Below, piece by piece: positions 24,144 to 32,697 of a stretch of 64,000 bases of DNA (position 1 is its first letter; every line of letters begins with the position of its first letter). Under the pieces are notes generated by a model. That model was not told the origin of the DNA and searched no databases. It saw only the letters and a program-made list of their open reading frames with translations. Position numbers and translations under genes: made by a program. The DNA lies in contig NZ_JADIKE010000037.1 of NCBI RefSeq assembly GCF_016904955.1, positions 476,995 to 540,994 of the forward strand, given 5' to 3'. The stretch comes from Dyella flava (lineage in GTDB: Bacteria; Pseudomonadota; Gammaproteobacteria; Xanthomonadales; Rhodanobacteraceae).

Positions 24144-24878
24144 TTATGTCATTTCCCGATGGATACTCTTGCGGACCGCCTTGACGTGGGGATCGCCCTC
24201 CCGGTCGCGGTACTCTCGTTTCACTTCCTCCTTGGACATCTTGTTGCGCCGTATCCATAGACGCAGCTGCATCAGGAAGTCGGCCATGCCAAGACACGCG
24301 CAGGCAACGACGATCATGCCAAAGGCCTTCCAGCTGACGGACAAGGCATACATGAAGATATCCGTCCACAAGCGACGATCCGTGGGCATGTGCTGCAAAT
24401 CGGAAAGCAGGCCGCGTCCCAGGTAGAAACTGATCAGGACAATGATGACGGTGCGGATCAGGCCCATGACGATTCCCAGCAATCGTTGGAGGCTAAACAT
24501 CTGCTTGATGCCGGATAACGGATTGAGCCGCTTCAGATCAAACCAGGAACGCTTGCTCGCGATTCGCCCTCTGGTTTGCAGCCAGCCCAAGCCAAACGCC
24601 ATGACCATGCTGATCACGCAGGGAATAACCAGGCCAGCGGCCAGCACCTGCAGGAAAAATCGCCCGGCCGCAGGCTCATCCCGCATGACCTGCAACGAAA
24701 GCAGTCGCCGCGCGTAAGACAGAAGACCACCGAACGCCACACTCGCGCCCGCCGGCAATGCAAGCCACCAGGCAAGCATGCCGAACCCCGTCACAAAGGA
24801 CTGACTTCGTGGCAAATCGCCTTTTTCAGCGGCATCTTTCAAACGCCGATCGGTAGGTTGTTCGGTTTTTTCGCTCAT
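24144..24878 (-). CDS. sctU: T3SS export apparatus protein SctU lacking the autocleavage domain
   Basis: 244 residues against about 350 in the family. It starts MSEKTEQPTDRRLKDA, has the four membrane helices and the linker motif MSKEEVKREYRDREGDPH, and then stops after HREMT. In SctU/FlhB proteins the next 100 residues form the cytoplasmic domain with the self-cleaving Asn-Pro-Thr-His loop, which controls the switch from early to late substrates. That domain is entirely absent: sctV begins 10 bp downstream and no NPTH sequence is found in the locus. The ATG overlaps the sctT stop (ATGA). No frameshift scar is seen. Confidence 0.9.
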   Translation of the reverse strand: MSEKTEQPTDRRLKDAAEKGDLPRSQSFVTGFGMLAWWLALPAGASVAFGGLLSYARRLLSLQVMRDEPAAGRFFLQVLAAGLVIPCVISMVMAFGLGWLQTRGRIASKRSWFDLKRLNPLSGIKQMFSLQRLLGIVMGLIRTVIIVLISFYLGRGLLSDLQHMPTDRRLWTDIFMYALSVSWKAFGMIVVACACLGMADFLMQLRLWIRRNKMSKEEVKREYRDREGDPHVKAVRKSIHREMT

Positions 24879-25624
24879 TGGACCCTGGTCATCCAAAGAA
24901 TGAGCCGGCGCAAATAGTGAATCTGGCTGCTCAAGGTCAACGCCAGCATCAGGACCACCAGAAACGCCTTGGTAGCCATCGAAGCACTCAATGGACTGAA
25001 TTCCGGTGCATAACGGCTAAACAAACCGACGCATAAGTCCGCAAACATCAGCATCCCCAACATGGGTATGGCCACCTGCATGCTCATGCTGATCAGCTGA
25101 TCCAGACCGGTACTCAGTGCACTATCAATAAAACCCTGGATCGAGTGCATGGGTGGTGCGAAGGCGGTAATCGGCCATACGGCATAGGTGGCCATGATGA
25201 CCTTCGGAAAATAAAACCCCTCCCCAGCCGTCATCAGCAAGTAGATCAGCAACAGGGTGTAGATCGTCTCGATCGGCCCCGCGCTGCGCCCCATGTTCGG
25301 ATTAAACAGGGCACCAACCGTATAGCCCGCCTGCTGGTCCATCAACGCTCCCGCCGTACCCACCACGAGAAACATGCGCCCGACCATAAAGCCCAATACC
25401 GCGCCTAGTGCAGCCTCCTTGATTCCCAGCAGCAACCATTGTGACGACGGCGAAACATGCATCGGAAAGGCGCTCTGGATGCACAGCCCGACCGCCAACG
25501 AAAACGGCAACGCAAAAGCCTTCCCTGCCGAAGATTTTTTGCCCATGGGCAGAAACAGCACGATCAACGCCGTGCGCAATGACGCGAACAGCAGCCCCAA
25601 AGCGACATCAAGCGGGTCGCTCAT
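24875..25624 (-). CDS. sctT: T3SS export apparatus protein SctT
   Basis: 249 residues with about seven to eight membrane helices, as expected of SctT/FliR. MVGRMFLVVGTAGALMDQQAG and the C-terminal ALTLSSQIHYLRRLI fit the family. SctT caps the R5T1S4 helical gate through which substrates pass the inner membrane. It overlaps sctS by 4 bp and sctU by 4 bp. Confidence 0.93.
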   Translation of the reverse strand: MSDPLDVALGLLFASLRTALIVLFLPMGKKSSAGKAFALPFSLAVGLCIQSAFPMHVSPSSQWLLLGIKEAALGAVLGFMVGRMFLVVGTAGALMDQQAGYTVGALFNPNMGRSAGPIETIYTLLLIYLLMTAGEGFYFPKVIMATYAVWPITAFAPPMHSIQGFIDSALSTGLDQLISMSMQVAIPMLGMLMFADLCVGLFSRYAPEFSPLSASMATKAFLVVLMLALTLSSQIHYLRRLILWMTRVQ

Positions 25625-25890
25625 AGCGGCCCCGTCATCAGACCAGGGATAAGCCGGTAAATCGCGTCAAACAACTGATCAAGGGTTTGCATCAACCAGC
25701 GCGACATCACCAGCAGAACCAGGCACACCGCAGCCAGCTTGGTCACGTAGCCAATCGATTGGTCTTGAATCTGCGTGACCGATTGCAACACTCCCACGAG
25801 GATGCCGACCACCACTGCAGCGAGCAGCGCCGGCGCCGTGCCGAACAGAATGACCCGGAAAGCCTGATGAAGGATCTCGGTCTCGGACAT
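25621..25890 (-). CDS. sctS: T3SS export apparatus protein SctS
   Basis: 89 residues with two membrane helices and the family's loop motif (VGVLQSVTQIQDQSIGYVTKL). Four copies wrap the SctR pentamer in the export gate. Start and the sctR stop share one base (TGATG). Confidence 0.95.
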   Translation of the reverse strand: MSETEILHQAFRVILFGTAPALLAAVVVGILVGVLQSVTQIQDQSIGYVTKLAAVCLVLLVMSRWLMQTLDQLFDAIYRLIPGLMTGPL

Positions 25891-26588
25891 CAGCGTGGAT
25901 ACGACGCAATGAGACCGTGCATGAGCCGTGGCAGACCCAGCGTGGTCACGAATACCAGCAACTTGAGGGGAATGGATACCGTCGACGGCGGGAACATGGT
26001 CATCCCCATGGCCATCAGCAGATTGGCCACAATCAGGTCGATCACCGCGAATCCAATCGCGAGAAACATGCCTATCTTGAACGCCGCACCGATTTCCGAG
26101 ATCGCAAACGCGGCCACCAAAACCGGCCAGGATTCATGCCCCGGTTCGACTTTCATGTCGTCAGCACCATCATTGCCGAGGTGCATGTCCGACACCAATT
26201 TATTCAAGGAGGCCAGTTCATCGTTATCCACGTGCCTTCGCATGAAAGTCTCTAACGGAACACGCCCTGCATCGACCATATCGGTCATCGAGGGCTGCTC
26301 GCGTCCGTCCAGCATGGCGGGAATGTCGAGGCGGGCGGTGATCTGCTGCCACACCGGCGTCATCACGATGAGGGTAGCCACCATCGCAAGACCACTGATG
26401 GCGAGACCGGGCGGAGCCTGCTGAACGCCCAACGCGTTCCTCAGCAAAACCAGTACGATTGAAATCTTGGTAAACGAGGTCGTCATCACCACCAGCAACG
26501 GCAGCAAACCCAGCACGGTCATCGTCACCAGGATGACCGATATGCTCGGAAAACCACCCATCGCCGGTAGCGACGCTTCGACGCTCAC
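25890..26588 (-). CDS. sctR: T3SS export apparatus protein SctR
   Basis: 232 residues. SFTKISIVLVLLRNALGVQQAP is the first FliP/SctR signature, and AFAISEIGAAFKIGMFLAIGF followed by MGMTMFPP is the second. Five SctR subunits form the export channel. The start is GTG and overlaps the sctQ TGA (GTGA). Confidence 0.95.
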   Translation of the reverse strand: MSVEASLPAMGGFPSISVILVTMTVLGLLPLLVVMTTSFTKISIVLVLLRNALGVQQAPPGLAISGLAMVATLIVMTPVWQQITARLDIPAMLDGREQPSMTDMVDAGRVPLETFMRRHVDNDELASLNKLVSDMHLGNDGADDMKVEPGHESWPVLVAAFAISEIGAAFKIGMFLAIGFAVIDLIVANLLMAMGMTMFPPSTVSIPLKLLVFVTTLGLPRLMHGLIASYPR

Positions 26589-27586
26589 AAAACATCCCCC
26601 ACACCCTCGCTGACCAGGACGCCTAGCTGCCCCTCCACGCTGATCAGTTCCCCTCGCGCGAATATGCGTCCGTTACAGCACAGCGCGACGGCTTTGCCTG
26701 CATGTGCGGATGGGATGGGGTAGACCGATCCCTTGCGTAATCGCTCCACCTCGGCGAGAGAAATCAGCCGCTGATCGAGCACAACTTCCACGGTAAGCCC
26801 GATATCTTCCAATGCGGACGATCCGTCCAGTTGACGACGCTCCAGCGAGATCATGTTCCACTGATCCGCGTTATCGCATGTCAATGCGCCCATGCTCATT
26901 CCCTCATCCTTGTAGCTCATGCTTAAACGAATGCCGTGTTTCAGGGCGCCCAGATGCAGTTGATAATTCCACTCGGCAAACCGCAGCATGCCGCCACGGG
27001 CGAGCGTGCGGACATCTCGCAACGGGAAGGATCCTGCCGAAATCAGCGCATAAACCTCGACCAGCAAATGCATCGGTGGCCGCTCGGTTTTTTCACTCAC
27101 AAGCAGCGCCTGCCACGGCAGGCGGTCGAGTCCTTCGCCGGCAATCGCAACGTGCCCCCGCTTGCCGTTGACATCAATGCAGAACGCCACGCTGTTCCAC
27201 GGAAATACGGCATCCAGCTCACCTTTCACCAATGAGAAGGGGACGCCGAGGTGCCGCTCGATCGGTCCCATCCAGGGGGTGATCAACCAGTCAAGCCATT
27301 CGCGTATAGCTGAAGGCTCTTGTGCCACCTGGGAAACCGTATCTGCCGCGTAGGCATGGGAGATCGCTCCTATATCCAGTCCGATGAGACATTCGCCGTA
27401 GCTGCACCTGCAGGTACAGACCATTGAATACCTGGGAAGCGGATCTTCCAGGATGAAAACCGGACTTTGCGTGTCTTGAATGAGCGCCATGACGGATGTC
27501 GTGGCCCGCGTGCCGGCGTAGAAATTTCTTATACCCGCGACCGTGCGGCTCAAGCCTCGGGATGGCGACCAGGTGAAGGCTGTCAT
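26585..27586 (-). CDS. sctQ: T3SS cytoplasmic ring protein SctQ (SpoA domain)
   Basis: 333 residues. The C-terminal 75 residues are a SpoA/FliN domain (IGLTVEVVLDQRLISLAEVE, then RIFARGELISVEGQLGVLV). The N-terminal two thirds are divergent, with a second weaker SpoA-like region near 200-240. SctQ forms the sorting platform pods with SctK and SctL. Its ATG overlaps the sctL stop by 4 bp. Confidence 0.9.
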   Translation of the reverse strand: MTAFTWSPSRGLSRTVAGIRNFYAGTRATTSVMALIQDTQSPVFILEDPLPRYSMVCTCRCSYGECLIGLDIGAISHAYAADTVSQVAQEPSAIREWLDWLITPWMGPIERHLGVPFSLVKGELDAVFPWNSVAFCIDVNGKRGHVAIAGEGLDRLPWQALLVSEKTERPPMHLLVEVYALISAGSFPLRDVRTLARGGMLRFAEWNYQLHLGALKHGIRLSMSYKDEGMSMGALTCDNADQWNMISLERRQLDGSSALEDIGLTVEVVLDQRLISLAEVERLRKGSVYPIPSAHAGKAVALCCNGRIFARGELISVEGQLGVLVSEGVGDVL

Positions 27587-28221
27587 GACACGGCCACCCC
27601 AGCATGGTCGAGATCTATTTTCAATTCACGCAGCAGATCATCACACAATGCCCGAACCTGCCTGTCGTAATCGACCTCAAACACGCCCTTTTCGGTCTCG
27701 ATGCGGCACTCGCTTTCATGCTGGCGCACATCGGCCACCACCTCGCAGCCGGCGTCGCCGTACTGCTTGTTGATTTTCTGGATCACGCCGTCGATCAGGG
27801 AGAACACCGATGGGTGTACATGTATACGCACCACAGTCTGCTGCCGTGCAGCCAGGATTGCCTGCTCAATGCGAGCAAGCAGCAGCGCCTCTTTGGGAAG
27901 GTCACCAAGCGCCTCGCGAAGCACCCTCTCGACCACCGACTTCAAGTTTTTTTCCGCGCCGCCCCACACTTTCAGGTGTGACGCAAATAGTGAAGATATT
28001 TGCGCGAATGCCTCATTACGGCCCAACTCATAGCCTTTTTTCCTTGCCGTTCCTCTAGCCTTGTGCAGAGCCTTGGCCAAACGGCGGCGCGTATCCTTTG
28101 ACTCTTCGAAGAGTCTCCGCTCAAGCAAACCGAGAGTATCAAGCGCATCCATGTCTTCGCTCGAAAGTATCCCGCTTCCATAAATGGACCATTCGCCTAT
28201 CTTCGCAATAATCACGTTCAA
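27583..28221 (-). CDS. sctL: T3SS ATPase regulator SctL (FliH-like)
   Basis: 212 residues. A basic/acidic helical N-terminal half (RRRLAKALHKARGTARKKGYELG) and a C-terminal domain with VVRIHVHPSVFSLID match the SctL/FliH layout; the VRIHVHP phrase is characteristic. SctL dimers tether the ATPase to the SctQ pods. A TTG start at 28221 or GTG at 28215 are both possible. Confidence 0.88.
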   Translation of the reverse strand: MNVIIAKIGEWSIYGSGILSSEDMDALDTLGLLERRLFEESKDTRRRLAKALHKARGTARKKGYELGRNEAFAQISSLFASHLKVWGGAEKNLKSVVERVLREALGDLPKEALLLARIEQAILAARQQTVVRIHVHPSVFSLIDGVIQKINKQYGDAGCEVVADVRQHESECRIETEKGVFEVDYDRQVRALCDDLLRELKIDLDHAGVAVS

Positions 28222-28236
28222 ATCTGCCTGTACTGC

Positions 28237-28809
28237 CTAAAAGCTATCCACCACCAGCGCTCCGATCGGCACGCAAGAGTGCCCCTTCATGCGTTTCGTC
28301 CACGCAACGCTCCGGCCAAGGCATGGGTCGTCTCGCTGCATGGATCGCAATAGAAGTCGCGACATGCACACATTTTTCGCGCGAAGATAGCGATACATGA
28401 CGGCATAACCGATGGCGCGCAAATCCTCTACATCAGGGGAATCCACAACGGGAGCGAGATCCTCTGACGGATACCTGAGCGCATCGGCCAGGCGTTCCAT
28501 ACCCATGATCGAAGCCAGCCGTTCACGCAACGGCCCCGATACGAGCAGCCTTCGCATCACCCGACTCTGTGCCATCACTGCCGCACACAGCACGCCGGCG
28601 AGTATCCGCTCGCCATCACTCATCACCCATGCCAGTGCCCGGCACTGCGATTCGTCACCGGGTGGAGCGCCGAACCTCAGCAAGGGAATATTGATAATGC
28701 GCATACCGCGCGTACAAAGGGTGGTATAGGGAGATCGCAAGCGATCATCGGACACGCGCATGGCTGGCGAGAGCGCCGACCGCGCCAGTGAAGGATCAAC
28801 GGGTAGCAT
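28237..28809 (-). CDS. sctK: Putative T3SS sorting platform protein SctK
   Basis: 190 residues, soluble, weakly conserved. It lies between sctJ and sctL, which is the canonical sctK slot, and its length fits. SctK joins the SctD ring to SctQ. No diagnostic motif is visible, so the call is positional. Confidence 0.65.
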   Translation of the reverse strand: MLPVDPSLARSALSPAMRVSDDRLRSPYTTLCTRGMRIINIPLLRFGAPPGDESQCRALAWVMSDGERILAGVLCAAVMAQSRVMRRLLVSGPLRERLASIMGMERLADALRYPSEDLAPVVDSPDVEDLRAIGYAVMYRYLRAKNVCMSRLLLRSMQRDDPCLGRSVAWTKRMKGHSCVPIGALVVDSF

Positions 28810-28819
28810 TCCGAAACGC

Positions 28820-29710
28820 CTATGGCTTTGGCGGAGACTTGGACTTCCCCGGCTTCAAGGCCGCGAGACCTCTTGCCGCGTAGCCCGCGCCTGCACTGCC
28901 GGCCTTATTCGAAGATTGCCGGCTATTGCGATACGCCGCATACCACTGCCGCGATTTAGCAACATATTCTGACCAGGAGGCGCTTCCCGCGTTTACTCTC
29001 AGACGCAGAAAAGCGATCAGCGCCAAAAATGCGACGAGCCACGGCAGGCCCGTCATGATCGCCACGCGCACCCACTCTGATGCCCTATAACGCAAACCGA
29101 GGTGGGTCTTCACCTCCTGCATGGCATTGGTCTGAGACACCGGATAAACCGGCAGCATCAGCAGTTCCACATTGTCGGTCGATCCATCGACCAGACTATT
29201 GGCAATCAACGCCTTCAACTGTGGCTTGAGAAGGTCCATACGCTGATCGCTACGATACCGAATCATCGCCGAGGCGGAAGGTCGCGCGGGCGTTGCGCGC
29301 TTGGGATCTTTGTCCGGAATGGCCACTTGTACGCGCGCCGTCAGCACGCCGTCTATCTTTTCTACCGTTGCGCTCAATTCCTGCGACAGAGCATATTCGT
29401 ATCGAATACGCTCCTCCGTTTCGCTAGGCAGCAGACTTCCGCCGGGAAAAATATCGCCCAGATTCGGGTGGCTCTGCCGCGGCCGATCATAGGCCTGCAT
29501 GATCTGCTCCGCGGCGACCTGTCCGCTTCGCTCAACATCGACACTCCAGCTGCCGTCTTTGGCGCGCACTTTTTCCGCCTTGATCCCCTGCAGCTCAAGT
29601 AGCACGACGATGTCGTCGGCCTGCCGTTCGTCCAGGTTTTCGCGAAACGAAGAACTGCAACCTGCCAGGACAACCAAAGCAACCGGCAACATCCATCTCA
29701 GCTTGTTCAT
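28820..29710 (-). CDS. sctJ: T3SS inner-membrane ring lipoprotein SctJ
   Basis: 296 residues. A lipobox VLAGC gives a lipidated Cys at about 18. Two ring-building domains follow (ADDIVVLLELQGIKAEKV and VRTARVQVAIP-type TARVQVAIPDKDP), then one membrane helix at about 235-255 and a basic cytoplasmic tail. SctJ forms a 24-mer ring in the inner membrane with SctD. It overlaps sctI by 4 bp. Confidence 0.95.
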   Translation of the reverse strand: MNKLRWMLPVALVVLAGCSSSFRENLDERQADDIVVLLELQGIKAEKVRAKDGSWSVDVERSGQVAAEQIMQAYDRPRQSHPNLGDIFPGGSLLPSETEERIRYEYALSQELSATVEKIDGVLTARVQVAIPDKDPKRATPARPSASAMIRYRSDQRMDLLKPQLKALIANSLVDGSTDNVELLMLPVYPVSQTNAMQEVKTHLGLRYRASEWVRVAIMTGLPWLVAFLALIAFLRLRVNAGSASWSEYVAKSRQWYAAYRNSRQSSNKAGSAGAGYAARGLAALKPGKSKSPPKP

Positions 29711-30015
29711 GTGAACATCTGGGAAAGTCGATTGTACGAATTGATAACGCCCCCGACGCTTGCCGTTACCAGGCCGACAAGATCCTTCCTTCCCAATACG
29801 GACGACAGAAAGTCGAACGCGGCGGTGGGACTGCCGTTTGGAATATCCAGCATTGATCTATGTATTTCCTGATTGAAATTATCAATCTTTTGATCCAATG
29901 CTTTTAACAGTCCATCGGCCTGACCGACACTGACGACGGCCTGATCATACGTCGGTGATGACACACCATCGTAAAGGCCCATGGATATAAGGGCGGGCGC
30001 TTCCATGCTATTCAT
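29707..30015 (-). CDS. sctI: T3SS inner rod protein SctI
   Basis: 102 residues, helical, acidic to neutral. The C-terminal helix ending SYNRLSQMFT is typical of the rod/needle family. It directly precedes sctJ with an ATGA overlap, as in Ysc-type operons. GAGGATTAG lies before the ATG. SctI couples the needle base to the export gate. Confidence 0.8.
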   Translation of the reverse strand: MNSMEAPALISMGLYDGVSSPTYDQAVVSVGQADGLLKALDQKIDNFNQEIHRSMLDIPNGSPTAAFDFLSSVLGRKDLVGLVTASVGGVINSYNRLSQMFT

Positions 30016-30041
30016 ACACTAATCCTCTTCGATGAACTGCT

Positions 30042-30464
30042 CTATTTGCGATATAGGCGAGCGACCTTCGCGTCTTCGAGCAACAGATCCTTCATTTGCT
30101 TGACGCCATATGATTCACCGCGCGCCTCCTCCACCTCGACCCTATGCAGCAATTCGGCCACTTTGTCGTACCTTCCGCATCGGTAGTAACAGAAGGCCGC
30201 CCATATGAAGAGGTCCACACCTTCGCCACCGTTTTGCATGGCCTGCTCGAATTCAGTGCACGCACGTGGGTAGTGACCCTTTTCCATGCATGCCATGGCG
30301 ATGCCGATATAAGGAAAAGCTCTCAGCGGATAGGCATGCGAAAGATGCTGGAATAGACGCTCCGACTGGTTGACCATGCCTTCCTTGCGCGCGGAATGGC
30401 CGATGTTTATCAACGCCACGAGCGCTCTTTCCGGCATCATTTTTTCAATGGAGGATCGGGTCAT
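30042..30464 (-). CDS. sctG: TPR-type needle chaperone, SctG-like
   Basis: 140 residues of three TPR-like helix pairs (LFQHLSHAYPLRAFPYIGIA, then HYPRACTEFEQAM, then CYYRCGRYDKVAELL). In Ysc-type systems SctG with SctE holds the needle subunit unpolymerised in the cytoplasm; the order E, F, G is preserved here. The ATG has no clear ribosome site, so translation may depend on the upstream hairpin region. Confidence 0.7.
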   Translation of the reverse strand: MTRSSIEKMMPERALVALINIGHSARKEGMVNQSERLFQHLSHAYPLRAFPYIGIAMACMEKGHYPRACTEFEQAMQNGGEGVDLFIWAAFCYYRCGRYDKVAELLHRVEVEEARGESYGVKQMKDLLLEDAKVARLYRK

Positions 30465-30503
30465 ATGACACGTGCAGCCATAATCAAGTCATCAACCTTT
30501 CCC

Positions 30504-30566
30504 GCAAGCACAACGTGCTTGCCGGCGTGTCAACAAGGTGGACCTGCTTCATCGGTCCACCTTGTT
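30504..30566 (-). promoter_or_regulatory. Two intercistronic hairpins after the needle gene
   Basis: AACAAGGTGGACC (30532-30544) pairs with GGTCCACCTTGTT (30554-30566) over 13 bp, and GCAAGCAC (30504-30511) pairs with GTGCTTGC (30515-30522). They fill the 124-bp gap between sctF and sctG, the longest break between otherwise tightly packed neighbours. Neither has a T-run, so mRNA stabilisation or partial attenuation is more likely than full termination, giving more needle subunit than downstream proteins. Confidence 0.6.
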
Positions 30567-30588
30567 CCATGGCTAAACGCCGATAGCG

Positions 30589-30957
30589 TCAGCGGGAAGC
30601 CAAGCTGTAAGCGTTCTGGTTGACGCTCGACTCACCCTCTTGCTCTGCTTCGGCGAGCTTCATGATGTCCTGGAACATACCCAGGTAATATTGGGCATCG
30701 ATGGACGCTGTCGGATCGCCGGCCAGGATTCGTGCCTTGGCTTCCTGCAGCTGACCGAGGAACATACCTGCATTGGCCTTGGCCGTGGATACCTGGTCCG
30801 GACGATAGATAGTGCCGGCCGCGGACCCAATGACGCTACTCGTCTGCTCCAGAATGCTCTTACCCTGATCCCGATACGAATTGCCGTAGTCAGCATCTTG
30901 ATATCCATAGCCATCCGGCATGGTGATGTACTTACCTGAGTCAGTATTAACTGCCAT
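30589..30957 (-). CDS. sctF: Putative T3SS needle subunit SctF
   Basis: 122 residues, longer than the usual 80-90 because of a Tyr/Asp/Gly-rich N-terminal extension (ITMPDGYGYQDADYGNSYR). The C-terminal 70 residues form a helix-turn-helix with a Pro-containing turn (AKARILAGDPTASIDAQYY), as in needle proteins with their P-x-x-P-type turn. GGAGAG precedes the ATG. It sits between sctE- and sctG-like chaperone genes and is followed by stabilising hairpins, as expected of an abundant subunit. Sequence alone would not prove it. Confidence 0.65.
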   Translation of the reverse strand: MAVNTDSGKYITMPDGYGYQDADYGNSYRDQGKSILEQTSSVIGSAAGTIYRPDQVSTAKANAGMFLGQLQEAKARILAGDPTASIDAQYYLGMFQDIMKLAEAEQEGESSVNQNAYSLASR

Positions 30958-31289
30958 GTTTCTCTCCTAGATATCCCGGGCACGCTGTTAAAAATGAGGT
31001 CCATTGCCCGGTAAAATGACCTCCAAGAAGTCCCGACTCATTGATTCCTTTCAGCAAGAAACCTATTCCGGCAACCTCGCATGCTGCCGAATATCGCGAA
31101 CCTTCCTTTAGTAGTGCCGACCCATTGATTCAGCCGGGCGCGCAATCATCATCGCTTATCGATTTTTCTTGCTGGCAATATTTTTATATTTGTTTGCCGA
31201 CATCGCCCGAGCAATCACACGCGATGAAGTTGAAGTGGCCGGCGTTTTTTTGCGAATCGAAAGCACCACCCAGACGCCCTGAATTGCGT
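30958..31289. other. Intergenic region between sctE and sctF
   Basis: 332 bp without a gene inside an otherwise dense operon. An AT-rich patch at 31165-31200 would suit an extra promoter for sctF and the genes after it on the minus strand. Confidence 0.45.
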
Positions 31290-31541
31290 TCAGGGCGAAG
31301 CCCTTCTTTTCAATCCGATGACGATCTGACGAGCCACGGCAATGCCGAGGATCAGTTCCTCGTGCCTGCGCGCGGCAGCTACCGAGATCGCCTCGGTGGC
31401 AGCCTTCCGCTGCATCTGCTCCAGTTCGTGCAGCGTGGCGAGCGTATTACGCACGGAGATCTCCATGTTTTCAGCATCCTTCTGACGATCGGAGGACGCC
31501 TTCGCATCCACTTCAAAGGGTGATTTTTTATCGGCAATCAA
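31290..31541 (-). CDS. sctE: Putative needle co-chaperone SctE-like protein
   Basis: 83 residues in two helices (ENMEISVRNTLATLHELEQMQ and EAISVAAARRHEELILGIAVAR), the size and shape of YscE. The start is TTG at 31541 with a strong AAGGAG 8 bases upstream, inside the 3' end of sctD. In Yersinia YscE binds YscG and the needle subunit. The call rests on fold, size and order. Confidence 0.6.
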   Translation of the reverse strand: MIADKKSPFEVDAKASSDRQKDAENMEISVRNTLATLHELEQMQRKAATEAISVAAARRHEELILGIAVARQIVIGLKRRASP

Positions 31542-32697
31542 CGTTTTTCTCCTTGGAAGCGACCATGTTGAACGTGGCCGCTTCGGTATCCGATACCAGC
31601 CTTACCTCGCATAAACTTATATCGTCCAACCTGCCCTCCCTGACGTGTGCGCCGCTAAAAAACAGATCACCGTGTTGATTGATCACGAATGGCAAATCGG
31701 CTGAGGAAGACACCACGCTGAAACCGAGGCGATCCAGTGGCACGTCCACTTTGTCGAGTGACGGCCGCCTTAGGTTCATGCTGAGCAGCTTGAGCTCAGG
31801 CAATTCGTGCAAAACCTTGGCCTGTATCTTCGGAAAATTCCATCCATCCAGATCCTTGATGGCATCGACGGAGCCGATATCCACTGTGATCTCACCCGGT
31901 CCGACTACGCTGACCTGCGCATCGCGATAGTGTTCTTCCAACATGGCAGAGACATTGGTGGCCAAAATATCCATGGGAAGCACATTCATGACCACCGCGC
32001 CGTAATTGGCTTTCAAGGCCATCTGCCGCAATGCCCCCAGTTGCTGCTGATCTTTGACATAACCGGTGTAGGTGGTGAACCCGGTAACCGGGTTCAGATG
32101 CTGCTCGACGTCGGGATAGACCCGGCGAATCTCCCTGACGCTATCTTCCCGATATTCGGTAGACAGGTCGGGCTTGCTGAGCAGGACAGCAATCACCCCC
32201 GCGCTGGCGACACCGGCCCAAAGCAACGGCATCACATATCGTTTCTGCATGAGGGAACGGGCCAGTGCCAGGCTGTAATCGATGCGGTGCGCCTTGCGCA
32301 GGAAGCGCATGCGTGCCTGGTAACACCTTGCCGCATCTGCGGAGGCGAGCGTGTCCGCTTGCTCAGGATTTGATCCGGAGGCCGTAACGACTTCGCAAGC
32401 CACCTGTCCGAAACATAGTTGGGCACCGATCATGAGATCAGCTTCAGCGCCTTGCTTGAGCGGGTAGCCAAATACCGAGATGTCATCGGCTTCTGCCCGC
32501 AGCCGCCAGACATGCTCGCCCGATATCCATATCAGGCGTGCATGAAGCTCCTGGATATTTTCATCCAGCAAACATATGCCCGCCGATTCGCCGCAGCCAA
32601 CGGTCCAAACTCGGTCATCAACGAGATGAATGACCGCACCGGCATGAACGCCGGATAGAACGCGGAGCACGCATGTTTCCACAACCGCGGCATTCAT
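31528..32697 (-). CDS. sctD: T3SS inner-membrane ring protein SctD
   Basis: 389 residues. An N-terminal FHA-like domain (1-110, with WTVGCGESAGICL) faces the cytoplasm, one membrane helix lies at about 152-170 (MPLLWAGVASAGVIAVLL), and the periplasmic part has ring-building/BON-like repeats. SctD forms the outer of the two inner-membrane rings. It overlaps sctC by 4 bp and sctE by 14 bp. Confidence 0.9.
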   Translation of the reverse strand: MNAAVVETCVLRVLSGVHAGAVIHLVDDRVWTVGCGESAGICLLDENIQELHARLIWISGEHVWRLRAEADDISVFGYPLKQGAEADLMIGAQLCFGQVACEVVTASGSNPEQADTLASADAARCYQARMRFLRKAHRIDYSLALARSLMQKRYVMPLLWAGVASAGVIAVLLSKPDLSTEYREDSVREIRRVYPDVEQHLNPVTGFTTYTGYVKDQQQLGALRQMALKANYGAVVMNVLPMDILATNVSAMLEEHYRDAQVSVVGPGEITVDIGSVDAIKDLDGWNFPKIQAKVLHELPELKLLSMNLRRPSLDKVDVPLDRLGFSVVSSSADLPFVINQHGDLFFSGAHVREGRLDDISLCEVRLVSDTEAATFNMVASKEKNVDCR

